A stretch of 64,000 bases of DNA. It comes from Staphylotrichum longicolle. Lineage: Eukaryota > Ascomycota > Sordariomycetes > Sordariales > Chaetomiaceae. A program made the position numbers and the translations under genes. Of this stretch, positions 44,076 to 56,074 are shown piece after piece (position 1 is the first letter of the stretch; each line of letters opens with the position of its first letter). Below the pieces are notes generated by a model that saw only the letters and a list, made by a program, of their open reading frames with translations, searched no databases and was not told the DNA's origin. The DNA lies in assembly GCA_019096155.1 (NCBI GenBank), contig JAHCVI010000005.1, positions 382,468 through 446,467 on the forward strand, in the 5' to 3' direction.

Positions 44076-44939
44076 ATGTTGTCCCTCAACCTCCTCGTTC
44101 TCTTCCCCGCCGTCACCCTTGCCCTCACTCCCTCCCGGGGCTGCGGCGCCACCCCTAAACTCATCACCCCCTCCAGCACCGCCACCCCGCTCAACCTCAC
44201 CATCAACTCCAAACCCCGCAACTTCTTCGTCGCCCTCCCCAAATCCTACTCCTCAACCACCCCGCACCGCCTCGTCTTCACCCTTCACGCCCTGGGCGGC
44301 ACCGCCTCCGCCGTCATCGCCGGCACCGGCGGCTACGTCCCCTACTACGGCCTGCCCCCGCTGGCCGCCAACGACTCCGTCCCGACCGTCTTCGTGGTCC
44401 CCAACGGCCTCAACAACGGCTGGGCCAACCAGGGCGGCGAGGACGTCACCTTCCTCCGGCAGGTGCTCGCTACGGTGGAAGACGACCTCTGCATTGACCA
44501 GGACCTGCGCTTCTCGACCGGGTTCAGCTACGGCGCGGCCATGAGCTACGCCCTGGCGTGCGCGCTGGGCAAGGACATCCGCGCGGTGGCGGCGCTGTCG
44601 GGGAATCCGCAGATCAGCGGGTGTGCGGGGGGCACGGAGGCGGTGGCGTACTATGGGCAGCATGGGACGAGCGATAATGTGCTGCCGGTGAGTGGCGGGC
44701 GGGAGATGCGGGATCGGTTTTTGCGGAACAACGGGTGCGGGAATGAGACCAAGGAGGCGGCGGAGCCGGTGAAAGGGGGGAATGGGAGGGTGAAGACGGT
44801 GTATCAGGGATGTAAGGAGGGGAAGCCGGTTGTGTGGGTGGCTTTTGACGGGCCGCATACGCCGACACCGAAGGGGACGGGAGAGGCCGAGACGTGGGCG
44901 CCTGGGGAGACATGGGAATTTTTCAAGCAGTTTAGATAG
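44076..44939 (+). CDS. Secreted CE1/LpqC-type esterase (feruloyl esterase-like, 287 aa)
   Basis: Single exon. ATG 44076 gives a signal peptide (MLSLNLLVLFPAVTLALTPS) followed by GCG, as in feruloyl-esterase-C-like enzymes. The alpha/beta-hydrolase triad is visible: Ser151 in the nucleophile elbow GFSYG, Asp200 in HGTSDNVLP and His261 in DGPHTPTP. The oxyanion region is near FTLHALGGTAS. Family members split ferulate or acetyl esters from arabinoxylan, or act as PHB depolymerase-like enzymes. The call as a plant cell wall esterase is by family. Length is typical for a catalytic domain alone; no carbohydrate-binding module is seen. Start chosen over the upstream ATG at 43929 because of the signal peptide. 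Confidence 0.88.
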   Translation: MLSLNLLVLFPAVTLALTPSRGCGATPKLITPSSTATPLNLTINSKPRNFFVALPKSYSSTTPHRLVFTLHALGGTASAVIAGTGGYVPYYGLPPLAANDSVPTVFVVPNGLNNGWANQGGEDVTFLRQVLATVEDDLCIDQDLRFSTGFSYGAAMSYALACALGKDIRAVAALSGNPQISGCAGGTEAVAYYGQHGTSDNVLPVSGGREMRDRFLRNNGCGNETKEAAEPVKGGNGRVKTVYQGCKEGKPVVWVAFDGPHTPTPKGTGEAETWAPGETWEFFKQFR

Positions 44940-45454
44940 AGTAGTTTAGAAGCGTATGGTTCGAGTCGCACGCTGAAATCCATTGAAGCAACAAAGGAGA
45001 GGTATAAAACTTTAGGATTTGAAGGGGAATTGCTTTGGGGTGATGAGCAAGCGTAAGGTAAGTTGCAGAGCAGGAGGGAGTACTGACACCCCTTTCAAAC
45101 TGAAGTCCGAGACAAGCATTTTCTATCTACTCAGAGCGTAGTTATTAGGAGATAATGGTTTGTTACGACGCTGCTTAATGACTGATGGAGCTTCTTAGGA
45201 GGCATGGAGGAGATTGTCAGGCCGGAAACCGGCTTCCATCCAGGTAGACTTTCAGAAGCAACGGAACCAACATGACGACTTCTAAAGTCCAACAAACCAT
45301 TAATCCAACTATCTAGAAAACTTTGCCTTGTGCCAGTTCCCCTGCAATCTTCAAAGGCGGGTTTGCCTAGACGATCCCAGCTGGTTGCCCCTGACTCCAT
45401 CCGCACTCCATCCCAGCCCCTTAGGTGCACCAGAGTAGCCCGGACTCCACCGAA
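44940..45454. other. Intergenic, 515 bp, upstream of tRNA-Phe
   Basis: No gene supported; it contains the esterase 3' end region and the sequence just upstream of the tRNA. Confidence 0.4.
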
Positions 45455-45546
45455 GCGGGTTTAGCTCAGTTGGGAGAGCGTCAGACTGAAGTCAAACTTC
45501 GGGATCTCAAATCTGAAGGTCGTGTGTTCGATCCACACAAACCGCA
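45455..45546 (+). tRNA. tRNA-Phe (GAA) with a 19-nt intron
   Basis: The sequence folds as a tRNA: acceptor GCGGGTT, D arm GCTCAGTTGGGAGAGC, anticodon arm TCAGACTGAA interrupted after the base 3' of the anticodon, and T arm GTGTGTTCGATCCACAC. It ends AAACCGC plus discriminator A. The intron is at 45492-45510 (TCAAACTTCGGGATCTCAA), at the canonical 37/38 position. A box (TAGCTCAGTTGG) and B box (GTTCGATCC) are intact for RNA polymerase III. The acceptor stem pairs except position 5 (G) against 68 (A). A T-rich run follows within about 15 bases, as a terminator. Confidence 0.97.
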
Positions 45547-45941
45547 TCCTCATTTCTTTTGCCTAGCAGCCATCCCTAAGCGTACTTTTTGGCCATGGGA
45601 CACTGGGTGTGTGTGTGTATGTGCATATCCTGGATGCATGACTTTCGTTTTGAGGGCGTTGCATATTTTGTACCTAGTCGAGCTGATGGTGCATTCTTTG
45701 CCCCAAAGGTGTTGCAATTAGCCTCGGGGTAGAAACCCTGGAACGTCGTCGACACTTAGATTCAGGGCAAGGCAATCACGGGTGCTTGAGAACAGGCCAA
45801 GACAGCTGGAGTAAAAGCAGAAAATTGCTAATACCATGACCATAACCATAACCATAAAAATACATAACAATACACTCGACCCCTACCGGATATCGAATCA
45901 AATCCTAAACCCTCATTAATCACTTGTCACCAAAACTTGAC
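45547..45941. other. Intergenic, 395 bp
   Basis: Between tRNA-Phe and the 3' end of the repeat-rich gene. It holds a GT run near 45607-45617 and a short CCATAA-like repeat near 45835-45860. No gene. Confidence 0.45.
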
Positions 45942-48900
45942 TTAATACTTCCTCTCTCCAAGACCCAACCCCTCCTTAAACCGCTCCAAATAACCACTGA
46001 TATCATTCTCCCCACCACAGTGTTGGCACCTCATCTTCTCCTGGCCCTGCCCCATACCGCCAATCCCCTGGCCCTGGCCGAATCCCTGACCGACACCCTG
46101 CTGCCCCTGACCGATGCTCTGCCCCTGACTGGAACCAACGCCAGAGCTCTTACCCGCCGTCGCCGCCCACGAGGACGTCGCGGCCGCGAGCGCGTGGTCG
46201 ATGTTGCGCTCCTTCATGGAGCGGTCGTACGGCTGCTGCTGCTGCTGCGGGGCAAAACCCTGCTGGGTCTGGGGGTAGGCCTGGCTGCTCTGGAACTGGG
46301 GCTGTTGCTGCTGCTGGTACTGGGGCTGGGGTTGGTACGGCTGCGGCGTCTGCTGCGGCTGCTGCTGGAGCTGGTCGAAGCCGAGGGCGTGGATCTGGGG
46401 CTGCTGCTGTTGCTGCTGGCCGTAGCCCTGGCCCTGACCCTGGCTCTGCTGGCGCGCCGCGGACGACGCGGTGTATGCATCCGGCATGACCTGCGGGCTC
46501 ATGCCCATGGCCATGTGCTGCGTGGGCGGGTACTGCTCAGTGCTGCTGGACTGGCCGTAGCCCTGGCCCTGGGTGTGGGACGCGCGGGGTGCGGACGCGG
46601 TGTAGGCGGATGGCATCACCTCGGGGGACATGCCCTTAGCCATTTGCTGAGTCGGGGGGTACTGCTCGGTGCTCGCAGCCTGGGAACCTTGACCGTAGCC
46701 ATGGGACTGGGGGTGCGGACTCGGTATAGGCAGATGGCATCACCTCGGGGGACATGTGCAGCCCGGATTGGCCGCGGCCGGTGTGCTGCTGCTGCTGCTG
46801 GCCCTGGCGCGGCGCCGAAGAGGTGTATGCGTCGGCATGACCTCGGGGCTCATGTTTTGCACCATCTGGGGGTGGGGTAGGTGGTGATGCCCGGGACGGA
46901 GTCCTGGCTGGAGTTGGGGTTGGCGTCGGAGCCGCGGGCGTGAGAGGGGATGGGCATGGCCGCAGCGGCAAAGGTGGAGCCATGCTCGCGAGCGGATGTG
47001 TCAGGGACGGGAGATCCTTGAGGTCCTGGGCGCGCGACGTGATGTCGCTGTCCCGCTGGGTCTGGGATGGGTGGATCCCGGAAGCCGTGCCAGAGGCGAG
47101 GGTGTTGTACTGCCCATGGCCCGATTGGCTGTCGCCGTGGGTGACCGAGCTGGTGGCATGAACGCTCTGGCGGGGGACTTGGCTTGACTTGACCTGAAAG
47201 GCGTGCCGGAGGCAAGGACATTGTACTCGGCACCCTCTTCGTCGGTATTGGACTTGCTAGTCTTGGAGTGGTCACGGTGCTTCTCGGTGCCGGCGATGGC
47301 GGCGCCGGCGATGGCAGGGCCCAGCTTCACTCCAGAGGGGATGCCGGACGGGAGCGTGTTGTACTGACCGGGGCTGCCACTGCGAGTCTTCTCTGCCGAG
47401 GGGCTTCCGGAAGACCGGAGCGTATTGTAATCGCCAGACTCACTCGAAGACACATCCTTCCTGGTCCGCTCAGGAGCAGGAACACCAGAGGACGCAATGA
47501 TGTTGTGATCACCGGCCTCCCTTGCAACAACATCCTTGCGGGTAGCCTCGGGGTGAGGGGCACCAGAGGAAGCAATCACGTTGTAATCTCCCTGGTCCCT
47601 CCCAACCACATCACGCCTGGTAGTCTCTCGGGCAGGGGCGCCAGACGAAGCAAGCATGGTGTAGTCCCCGTGGCCGTGGCCAGCCTCAGCGCCGTGCGGA
47701 GGCGGCATCGGGGGCTCCCTCGGGTGTTCGAACGGGGTCGAGACGCCCTCAACCTGTCTCGGCGCCTCTCCGGCTGGTCCGGCTCCGCCGGCATCGGCAG
47801 TGATCGGGCTGCTGATGGAGTTCCTCAGCTCCCGGGGGTTCTCGCTGATGCTGTCCTCTCTGCGGTGGTGGGCAAAACCAAGGGCGCCGGCGCCAGCAGC
47901 AGCGGCAACAGCAGCCTTCTCCTTGCCGTGGCCCGAGTGTTCATCGACATCGGCTCTCGCGGGGCTCGGCGGCGATGCCCTGCGCTCCATGGCCGCCTCA
48001 CCCTTGCTGAGCTTGCGCAGGCGGTTAGGGGAGACGCCCTCCCTCGTAGACTCCGTGGGATGGCTGATCGACTTGCGACGGCCGGTCTCGTCCTTGTTGC
48101 GGTGGAAGATGCCCAAGATCTTGTGCTTCTTCTCGCCCTTGGGAGAGCCCTCCTCCTCGTGGCTCCTGGTCTTCGCGACAGGGGAGCGCTGGCGGGAGGA
48201 GCGACGCTGGCCGCCCACAACCGTGGCAGCCTGATGTCTGTTGCCCAGGCTGGGCGACCGAGACCTGTCTGCGTCGACGGCGCTGCTACCGCGCCTGCGC
48301 TTGCCCACATTGTCGGCGGCAGCGGCACCGGCAGCACCAACAGCCGCGGCTCCCGCGACAGCGCCGTACCTCGACGGCGAACCCGAATGGCGGCGGCTCT
48401 CGCGTTCGTCAGCTTGGCCGGCCGCGAGGGGGAAAGCGCGCTGAGACGGGGAGTCCGCCCTTCGCTGAGTGCCAGTGCGCCCGGTGTCTCGGGATGCAGC
48501 CTCAGCGAGCAACACGTCGTCGCGCACAGAAGTCTCCGGGAGAAGGCCAGGAGTAGTGTCCTGGGTGGCTCCGGAAGCGACCTGGCGGCTAGTCCGGTTC
48601 CTTTCCTCGGGGATGTCGGTAAGGGGAGCAGCAGCAAGCATGCTATCCTCCCGGGAACCAGTTGTATCAAGGCCACGGGGTTGGCTGTGGCGCGCGGACT
48701 CGGGGTCCTGGCTGCCGTGGCCGACTACGGTGTTGTAGACACCGCCCCTGGGAGAGTTAGTTACACCCGCAAGAACAGAGTCAGCAGAAGGTGCTGACTT
48801 CGCAGGCATGTGGTGGTGCTCAGCATGGTCGTCGGCGGCGCTTCCGTGGCCGGCCACCGTGTTGTATAGGCCTCCGTCTTCTCCCTTGGGGAGATTGCCC

Positions 48901-49370
48901 CAGTACGGGGCGGAATCACCACCGGACAGTCGGTAGTTCTGGCCCCTTGATTCGATCTTGTCGTCATAACTCTTATTGTTGGCAGTAGCTCCTGCCAGCC
49001 CGCCGGTTGTGCCGGTTGTCACGCCCCTGTCCAAGTCCCTGTCCTTGCTGCTGCTGAACCGAGCATTCCGCTCAGCCTCGTGCAGCGGCGAGGTGGTGTC
49101 CAGGTCGGTCCTGATCGACTCGAGCGGGGCTGTGGGAATGGTATGGTCCCGGACATAGGTGCCGCCACCAATGGCTTCATCGGGGCCCCTCCAGGTGGAC
49201 CGGGTCGGCGAGGTCATGGCGACGCCGGAATCGGTGTAGTTGTGGCCGCGGGGGTCGGCAGGCTTGTGCAGCTTATTGCGCTGGCGCTCTGATTGGGTCG
49301 TGTGCTGCATCGTTTCTTCGGGGGTGGGAGGAATCGAGTCGGGGTAGGTTCCAGGAATTACTGATGACAT
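45942..49370 (-). CDS. Large disordered repeat protein, reading frame broken in its 3' third
   Basis: ATG 49370 (MSSVIPGTYPDSIPPTPEE); an in-frame ATG at 49556 is possible but adds leader-like sequence. One frame runs cleanly to about 47197. It is low-complexity and Ser/Gly/Ala/Arg-rich, with repeated YNTVVGHGS- and YNVIASSGAP-type units and a basic middle (KKHKILGIFHRNKDETGRR). After that, protein-like sequence continues in shifting frames: to frame 0 (QYNTLASGTASGIHPS), frame 1 near 47010 (HGSTFAAAAMPIPSHARGSD), frame 2 near 46868 (MVQNMSPEVMP), frame 0 near 46835 (DAYTSSAPRQGQ) and frame 2 again near 46700 (STEQYPPTQQMAKGMSPEVM). It ends with a CQHCGGEND zinc-ribbon-like tail at 45942. There are five switches in about 500 bp and no introns to explain them. 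Function unknown; structural or septal roles are only speculation. Confidence 0.65.
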
Positions 49371-52300
49371 TGCACCTTTACCGCTTGGCGGTGTATGAGG
49401 GTGTTGGTTCTGGAAAGCAAAGGGGTATCTCGGTCGAAGAAACGGGCCCCGGGTGTAAGTGGTGGCAAGGGGTGTGAAAGGGGGGTGAAATGGGTGGAAA
49501 TTGGTGTAAGTTGAGTCTGAATGCAGCCAAAAGGAGCGAGATAGCTCCAAGCTCATAAATATGAATGCAGGGCCATCAGGTGCGCAACAGCGTCATTCAC
49601 ACCAGCCTGCATCAAGTGCGCTCCTCAACCGGTTGCTGAGATGCGATGACTTCAGCCGTCGAACTTGTGGTCCAAGAACGGCGGTCCTGACATCATCGTT
49701 TGGTCCCCGGACATCGGATTGACCAATGACGTGCTGGGGATGGGCGGGAAACGGGTTCAACTGACGTTGGGCTTGGCGTGAATACGCGCCCCATTTTCTG
49801 CTAGTGTGAACACATTCACTGCCGTGCTCCCTTTCGACGAATAGACGCTGCGCATCAGGCCCAGTGCGATCGAGATCGTCACTTAGTGTCAAACAAGCCT
49901 GTTGCGTCAGAGAGGCCGGCCACAACAATCGGCATTCTGTCAACTGTTGTTTTGTTGGTGCCAAGCTCCAGCCAAGATGACATTTGACAGGAAATCAAGA
50001 CAAGGGAACACAGCTCCACTCAAACAAACACCACCAGGAGAACAAACAGTCAACAGCGATGACCCTAACCCTATCTCAACATCCCCTGAACCACCACCAA
50101 ACAAACACCGAGACTTCTCCAAACAAAGCCAGGACTTGAGTGGAGCTTCTATGAAAATGAACGCTTCGACAAGTAGGCACTATCTGTTGACATAATTCCA
50201 CCCAGAAATCACCAGAACTGTGGCCTTTTTTTCTTTTCAGCTTGTGTCTTGGACCCCTGGTGAGACCGTGAGAATGCCCTTAAGTTGGTGGCCTGCATTG
50301 TCAGTGCGAGCTGCGAGGGGTCTTGGGTGCCTAGAAAAGATACAATCTTGGCAAACAACACCGAGAATTGAGCATCATGAGCCTTGTGATTTGAAGGGTT
50401 CAAGCCAGGTTGCAATCTCGTGGGTACGCTTGCTCTCCAACCTACAAGCGGCTCCCGAAGCGTCGGTATCGTCTGCCCTTGTCACACGAAATCACTGAGC
50501 CAAATGTGTAATCCTGGGTTCTTATGAGTGCGGAGTTTTCCCCGAGTGCACCACCGTGAGCGCCATGCCAGAACGAGCATCACGACACGCGAATCCGTCT
50601 CCTACTCCACTACCGCCTGGGGGGGCTCGGGGGGTTCTGGGGAAGCCAGCATTGTGACTCCGCATCAGATCGATAGCCTCCGTTCTCGATGGAACGCTGC
50701 TGCGGCGTCTCATGTGGTCCCTCACAGAACTCCAAAATGGCCGATCCACGATGATCTGAGATGGTCTGGAATGAGTGGGCCGAGGTGCAAGGACCCAGAA
50801 CGACATATGCCATAGGGATCAGCTGATATACCAGACTTTGCTTCTGCGGCAGTGTTGTAGACCTCACATGCTCAATACTCCCTGGGTTTGAGCCTAAGCC
50901 TTGCCGCCTCAAGAACGCTGTCGCGGCCAAGAACAGAACGCATTCCAAATGGCAGCGTGAGAAACTCGAAGATACATCGCGGTCAAGGTTGAATCCCTCA
51001 TCGTATCCACACTGCAAAAGGCTTGCACCGGGTCCAGATCCGATCTAGAAGATGTAGGAAAACTTTTCCCTCATTTTGATGGGCACCCTGGACAGTTGGA
51101 AAAGTCTTCAGTTCCCAATGTCGAAGTCTAGATGCGCGAGTCGGTAGCCCGTGCTCAGTCTTAATGTTGGAATGTGGCCAGGTCACAGGTTCGGGCTGGA
51201 ATAGGAGGTGAGATGACAGGAGACTCGTCGAGTGCCTTCTGCCCGTTCACGGTCTTGATTTGAAGGCATATGGTGTTGACGACGTCCCAAGCATGACGTC
51301 AAGCCCAACCTGTTCGTCTGATGCCTCGCAACTTCTATCTCATCCCCTGACTCCGGGATCCGGCAAGTCTCAGACAAGCTGCACGACGTGAACATAGCCT
51401 GTTGGTTTTTGATTTTATCCGTGAGCCAGTTCCTTGCTCGGGGTGGAGAGCGTGGTGTTTCGTCCGCTTCGTCCCTGAAGACGCGAGGCTCAGGGTCTCC
51501 ACGAGCCATGTGAAAAGATGAGAGTCAAAACTGCTGGCCCTTGCACTCTGCACCACGCCGAGTCATGCTCGGCGGCTGATAGGTAGCGGCGGGAAGCGGG
51601 AGCACCCACTCTCCACCACTCCATCACAAAAGCCACCGAATGAGTGCCGTCCGGTTAAATCGGGATTTTGTCAACTGCCGGCACTTGCATCTGGGCAAAA
51701 GCTTCTGATTTGCCGCCCTGTCTCGGCGCAGCGCTGCACAGAGATCGTCTTTCGTGCTTGTTGTTGAGCAAAGAAAGAAACAGTTTTACCCTAACTCTTC
51801 CTAACTGAGATAACCCCTGAATTGCACAAGATGTCGAACACAAGGTCTATCATTGAAATAAAACAAAGCGGTCTGGGTGTCCGTACCGTGCATTGACCAA
51901 TTTGAAGTGAGAAGATTCTCGGTTCCGCTTCCATCAAGCTGACGCGTGTTGACGGCCTACAATCCTGCCCCCTGTGGTTAACCTGGTCAGGAGGCCCCCT
52001 GTCTCTGACCCTCCTCGCCTTGGCTCCCTGGCTGAAAGGTTCTCCCGCCTCGAAACCTCAGCTCCTGTCAACCGCGTAACTCCGAAAGACGTCATTCCTC
52101 CACCGAGCATTGCGAGCGAAAGTTTCTGTTCTAGAGGCTACCAGGGTTGGCTCGCACAATCCGAGACTTCCGGGGTCGACAGATCCCAGATTCTTGAAGT
52201 TCAAGGCCGTGGGTGTCGCTTGCACGGTGTGGGAGACAAATCAACTTCAACAAACTCAAACAATACCCAGGTCAAGAAAATGCGGGCTTGACTCCTGACG

Positions 52301-52856
52301 ATCTACTCCAGTATACAGCATAGCCCCAAACTGACAGGACGATCAGCTCAAGTGCAAACGAGAGCCCGGCCGAGCCCTCAAACCCCAAGTCAACATTAAC
52401 CCAAGGTACCCCTGCAGATCCGAAGTGGTTACCGAGGCGGGACAGTCCAAATAACCGGCCAGGTCTGGCCCCAGGTTCCCTCCCCAGCTGGTGGAGATGG
52501 AGAAGACTGTTGGATGACACGAGGGCAGCATGCTCCCCACGATGTGTCTCCGGCCGGGGAAGTTTGATGGTGTGGGGATTGCCCCAGGGAGTGAGCATGG
52601 GGAGAACCAGGGACTAAAGAAAAGACTGCGTCGGTGGTCCTGCATATATAACTCTTGATGTTCCCGCCTCCTCGGTTCGCGTGTTGTTTTTGACCATCAC
52701 TTACATTGACATCTAGGGATAACAAAAAGGCATTGTCCTTTCCCTCCCTTCTTCACCCCTCCCCTTCCCGCCCTCTCTTTTGGGATCTCCCTCCCTTCCC
52801 CAACAACAACCACCCTCCACACCCTTCTTCTTCCGCACACACAACAAACCGCCACA
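49371..52856. other. Large gene-poor interval, about 3.5 kb
   Basis: No convincing gene. Short open frames exist around 49977-50195 and, on the minus strand, 50610-51509, but none shows a motif, matching splice sites or the GC3 bias of neighbours. It should include promoters of both flanking genes. No transposon ends or long repeats noticed. Confidence 0.5.
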
Positions 52857-54555
52857 ATGCCAGGCGGCGCCGCCCCCCCGACCGCGGCCCTCGACGTCAC
52901 CCGCGTCGAGGCCCCGTCACCCTCAAGGCCTACCTCATGTGCGTCTTCGCCGCCTTCGGCGGCATCTTTTTCGGCTACGACTCGGGCTACATCTCCGGCG
53001 TCATGGGCATGGAGTTCTTCATCCACGTCATCGAGGGCCCCGACGCGACGGTCCTCCCCGCCTGGAAGAAGTCGCTCATCACGTCCATCCTGTCGGCGGG
53101 TACCTTTTTCGGCGCCCTGATCGCGGGTGATCTGGCCGACTGGCTCGGCCGGAGGATCACGGTCATCCTTGGGTGCGGCGTGTTCATCATTGGTGTGGTG
53201 CTGCAGACCGCGAGCGCCGGGTTGGGCCTGATCGTGGCTGGTCGGTTGATCGCGGGCTTCGGTGTTGGCTTCGTGTCGGCGATTATCATCTTGTACATGT
53301 CGGAGATTGCGCCGAGAAAGGTGCGCGGTGCGATCGTGTCGGGGTACCAGTTCTGTATCTGCATTGGGTTGCTGTTGGCGTCGGCCGTGGACTATGGCAC
53401 GCAGGAGCGGACGGACAGCGGGTCGTACCGGATCCCGATTGGGCTGCAGATGGCGTGGGCGTTGATTCTCGCGGGTGGTCTGTTCTTCCTGCCGGAGTCG
53501 CCCAGGTTCTTCGTCAGGAAGGGGCAGCTGGAGAAGGCGGCGGCTACGTTGGCGCGCTTGAGGGACCAGCCCCTGGATTCGGACTATGTCAGGGATGAGC
53601 TTGCCGAGATTGTGGCCAACCACGAGTACGAAGCGACGGTGGTGCCGCAGGGCAACTACTTCCAGGCCTGGGCCAACTGCTTCAGGGGCTCGCTTTGGGA
53701 CAGCAGCAGCTACCTCCGTCGGACGGTTCTGGGCACGTCGATGCAGATGATGCAGCAGTGGTAAGTTGTTTTCGTATTAATAAATCAAGACTAGCGGGAT
53801 CACTGACAATGTGTAGGACTGGCTGCAACTTTGTGTTCTACTTTGGCACCACCTTCTTCCAGCAGCTCGGCACCATCCAGAACGCGTTCCTGATCTCCCT
53901 CATCACGACTCTCGTCAACGTCTGCTCGACTCCCATCTCCTTCTACACCATGGAACGCCTCGGCCGTCGCCCGCTGCTCATCTGGGGCGCCCTGGGCATG
54001 CTGACCTGCGAGTTCATCGTGGCCATCATCGGAACCTGCCGGCCGGATGACGACGCCGCTGTCAAGTCCATGATCGCCTTCATCTGCATCTACATCTTCT
54101 TCTTTGCCACCACTTGGGGTCCTGGCGCGTGGGTCGTCATTGGCGAGATCTTCCCTCTGCCCATGCGTGCCAAGGGTGTTGCGCTGTCGACCGCGTCTAA
54201 CTGGCTGTGTAAGTGCCCAACGCGATGCGTATCATCAAGAACCATCAGCTAACACGTTCCAGGGAACTGCATCATCGCCGTCATCACCCCTTACATGGTG
54301 GACGAAGACAAGGGCAACTTGGGCGCTAAGGTTTTCTACATCTGGGGTGGCCTCTGCAGCTGCTGCTTCGTCTACGCCTTCCTGCTCATCCCGGAGACCA
54401 AGGGCTTGACGCTCGAGCAGGTCGACCAGATGCTGTCCGAAACGACCCCGCGGACCAGCGCCAAGTGGGTGCCGCACAGCACTTATGCTGGCGGTGAGCT
54501 CAAGGTGAAGCGGGATACCGGGCACATCGAGAAGGCGGATGGAGAGAGCGTATAA
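52857..54555 (+). CDS. Hexose-type MFS sugar transporter, one base missing near N terminus
   Basis: Exons 52857-53760, 53817-54208 and 54263-54555, introns of 56 and 54 bp. Sugar-porter landmarks: FGGIFFGYDSGYISG, GRR in DWLGRRI, the PESPRF motif, ERLGRRPL, and PETKGLTLEQVDQML near the end. Twelve TM segments are expected. The likely start MPGGAAPPTAALDVTRVEAP is in a different frame from VTLKAYLMCVFAAF. One extra base near 52912 would make both one frame and give 529 aa; without it, translation would start at ATG 52937 (502 aa, losing the N terminus). Fungal relatives are high-affinity glucose carriers or sensors. Family certain; the start region uncertain. Confidence 0.85.
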
Positions 54556-54870
54556 GCGAGTAAGCGCGGGGTGTAGTTGGATTTTGTTTGTGGGTAACAA
54601 AACATAACGAGGATCAATTCTTCTTTCATGAAGCAAGTACCAGTGTATATACTGGTGTGAAATGAGCGCTGTATTGCTTTCTACTCCCAGACATGTGTCT
54701 TAGATCCGAGGAGTTCAGTTCGTGGCCCCAGAAAGACATCAACGGCCTCTATCCCCATTGCATCTTTGCAATTCACATGATATACACACCCCGACCCACT
54801 TCGCACATATTGCACAATCACTCCCTCCTCCTAATCAATAACCTCTCTTTCTCATCCCAAGCTCATGCAA
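54556..54870. other. Convergent 3' gap, 315 bp
   Basis: The transporter and the micro-protein gene end toward each other here. No other feature. Confidence 0.4.
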
Positions 54871-55158
54871 TCATTCCCCCGCCCCCTTCACCTTGGTCGC
54901 ATCCCGCTTACTCGCCGACGACGGATCGCTGCTGTAGATCCTCGTGTCCCGCGGGCTCGCCGTCGTCGCGCGCGCGCGCGGGCCGCCCGAGCCGGCAATG
55001 CCCTGCAGCGTCTCGGAGACGGGCGTCTGCGAGGAGGCCTCGTGCGTGGTGCGCGGCCGCGGCTGCTGGTTCGCGCCGTAGGTGCTGTAGAGCAGACCCG
55101 CAAAGATGCCGCCGGCCACCATCAGGGGCACTTTGCGCGAAGCCCACATGTTGGACAT
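54871..55158 (-). CDS. Single-TM micro-protein (95 aa)
   Basis: ATG 55158 (MSNMWASRKVPLMVAGGIFA) opens an uninterrupted frame. It has a hydrophobic segment near residues 10-28 (VPLMVAGGIFAGLLYSTYG), followed by a polar, disordered, Ser/Thr/Arg-rich tail ending KVKGAGE. The pattern of a basic N terminus with one TM and a short tail is common in small mitochondrial or ER proteins. I do not recognise the family. The frame continues upstream but without protein-like sequence, so I keep the inner ATG. Confidence 0.6.
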   Translation of the reverse strand: MSNMWASRKVPLMVAGGIFAGLLYSTYGANQQPRPRTTHEASSQTPVSETLQGIAGSGGPRARATTASPRDTRIYSSDPSSASKRDATKVKGAGE

Positions 55159-56074
55159 TTTGGGCTGTGGTTGGGGGTGGTGGATTTGGCGGGATGGGTT
55201 TGGTTTGGTGGAAGGTCTCGTGAGGTGTGGTGTGAGCTTGGTGAGGAGGATGTATCTGAAGAGAGGAGCCGTGGTATTCCTCGTCGATTCGTACTGGTGT
55301 TCGTGGGGGAGTGGCTCTGAGATGCGAGGGAGTAATCGTGAAGGGAGTTTGGTGATTGAACGCAGAGTGAAGCTCAACGGTGCTTAAGAGGGTGTTACCT
55401 TACCTTAAAGGGAGCTTCTGGTCATGACGATCTAATTGTGGGGATGCGGGTGGCCAGGATCATGATGACATCAAGACCTTGGGGATATCTGGGCACAGCG
55501 ATGGGGCCAATGGAACACTGAACCGAGTCCCGGTCACCAACAGCTCTTGGCTCCAGAACCTATTGCCTAAAACGGCAAACTGCAACATCATCACTGGAAA
55601 CGACTTTCACAAGCCTTCTCACTCCCCTTCCGACGTCTTGCCCCACTAACCTGGACAGAGCGAGGTGAAATCACACAATGTACATCTGATCCCTCGCTTC
55701 AAGTCCGGAGAAAAACAAAAGAAGGACTAGCTAAGCAATTCGCAACTACGAAAGACACACACAGTGGTCATTTCCAGGCTTTTGACTCTCAAGTTCATGA
55801 TACCTCGGGACGACATTGCCTTGTTTCATGCAATGAACTATACACATACATAACCACGAGCACCACTGATGCCATGCTGAGTCCTCTCTGATTTTGAAGA
55901 CCCAGAAAGGGTATGCCAATACGCCATTGGAGCAGACCCAGCCAGGGTGCCAACAATCAACAGTTGTTGTTGACAGCGCTCTTTGGCCAACAACCAGATG
56001 GACAAGGTTGGTGGGGGGGGAAGCAGCGTGAACTCTAATCGGCTCCGACCGAAACAAGGACCTCTCTAGCAAAC
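55159..56074. other. Intergenic, about 0.9 kb
   Basis: Upstream of the micro-protein gene and downstream of the coiled-coil gene, both minus strand. No further gene seen. Confidence 0.45.

Noticed and set aside
47268..48797. Plus-strand open frame inside the repeat-rich gene
   Set aside because: Antisense shadow; the minus strand carries the coherent repeats.
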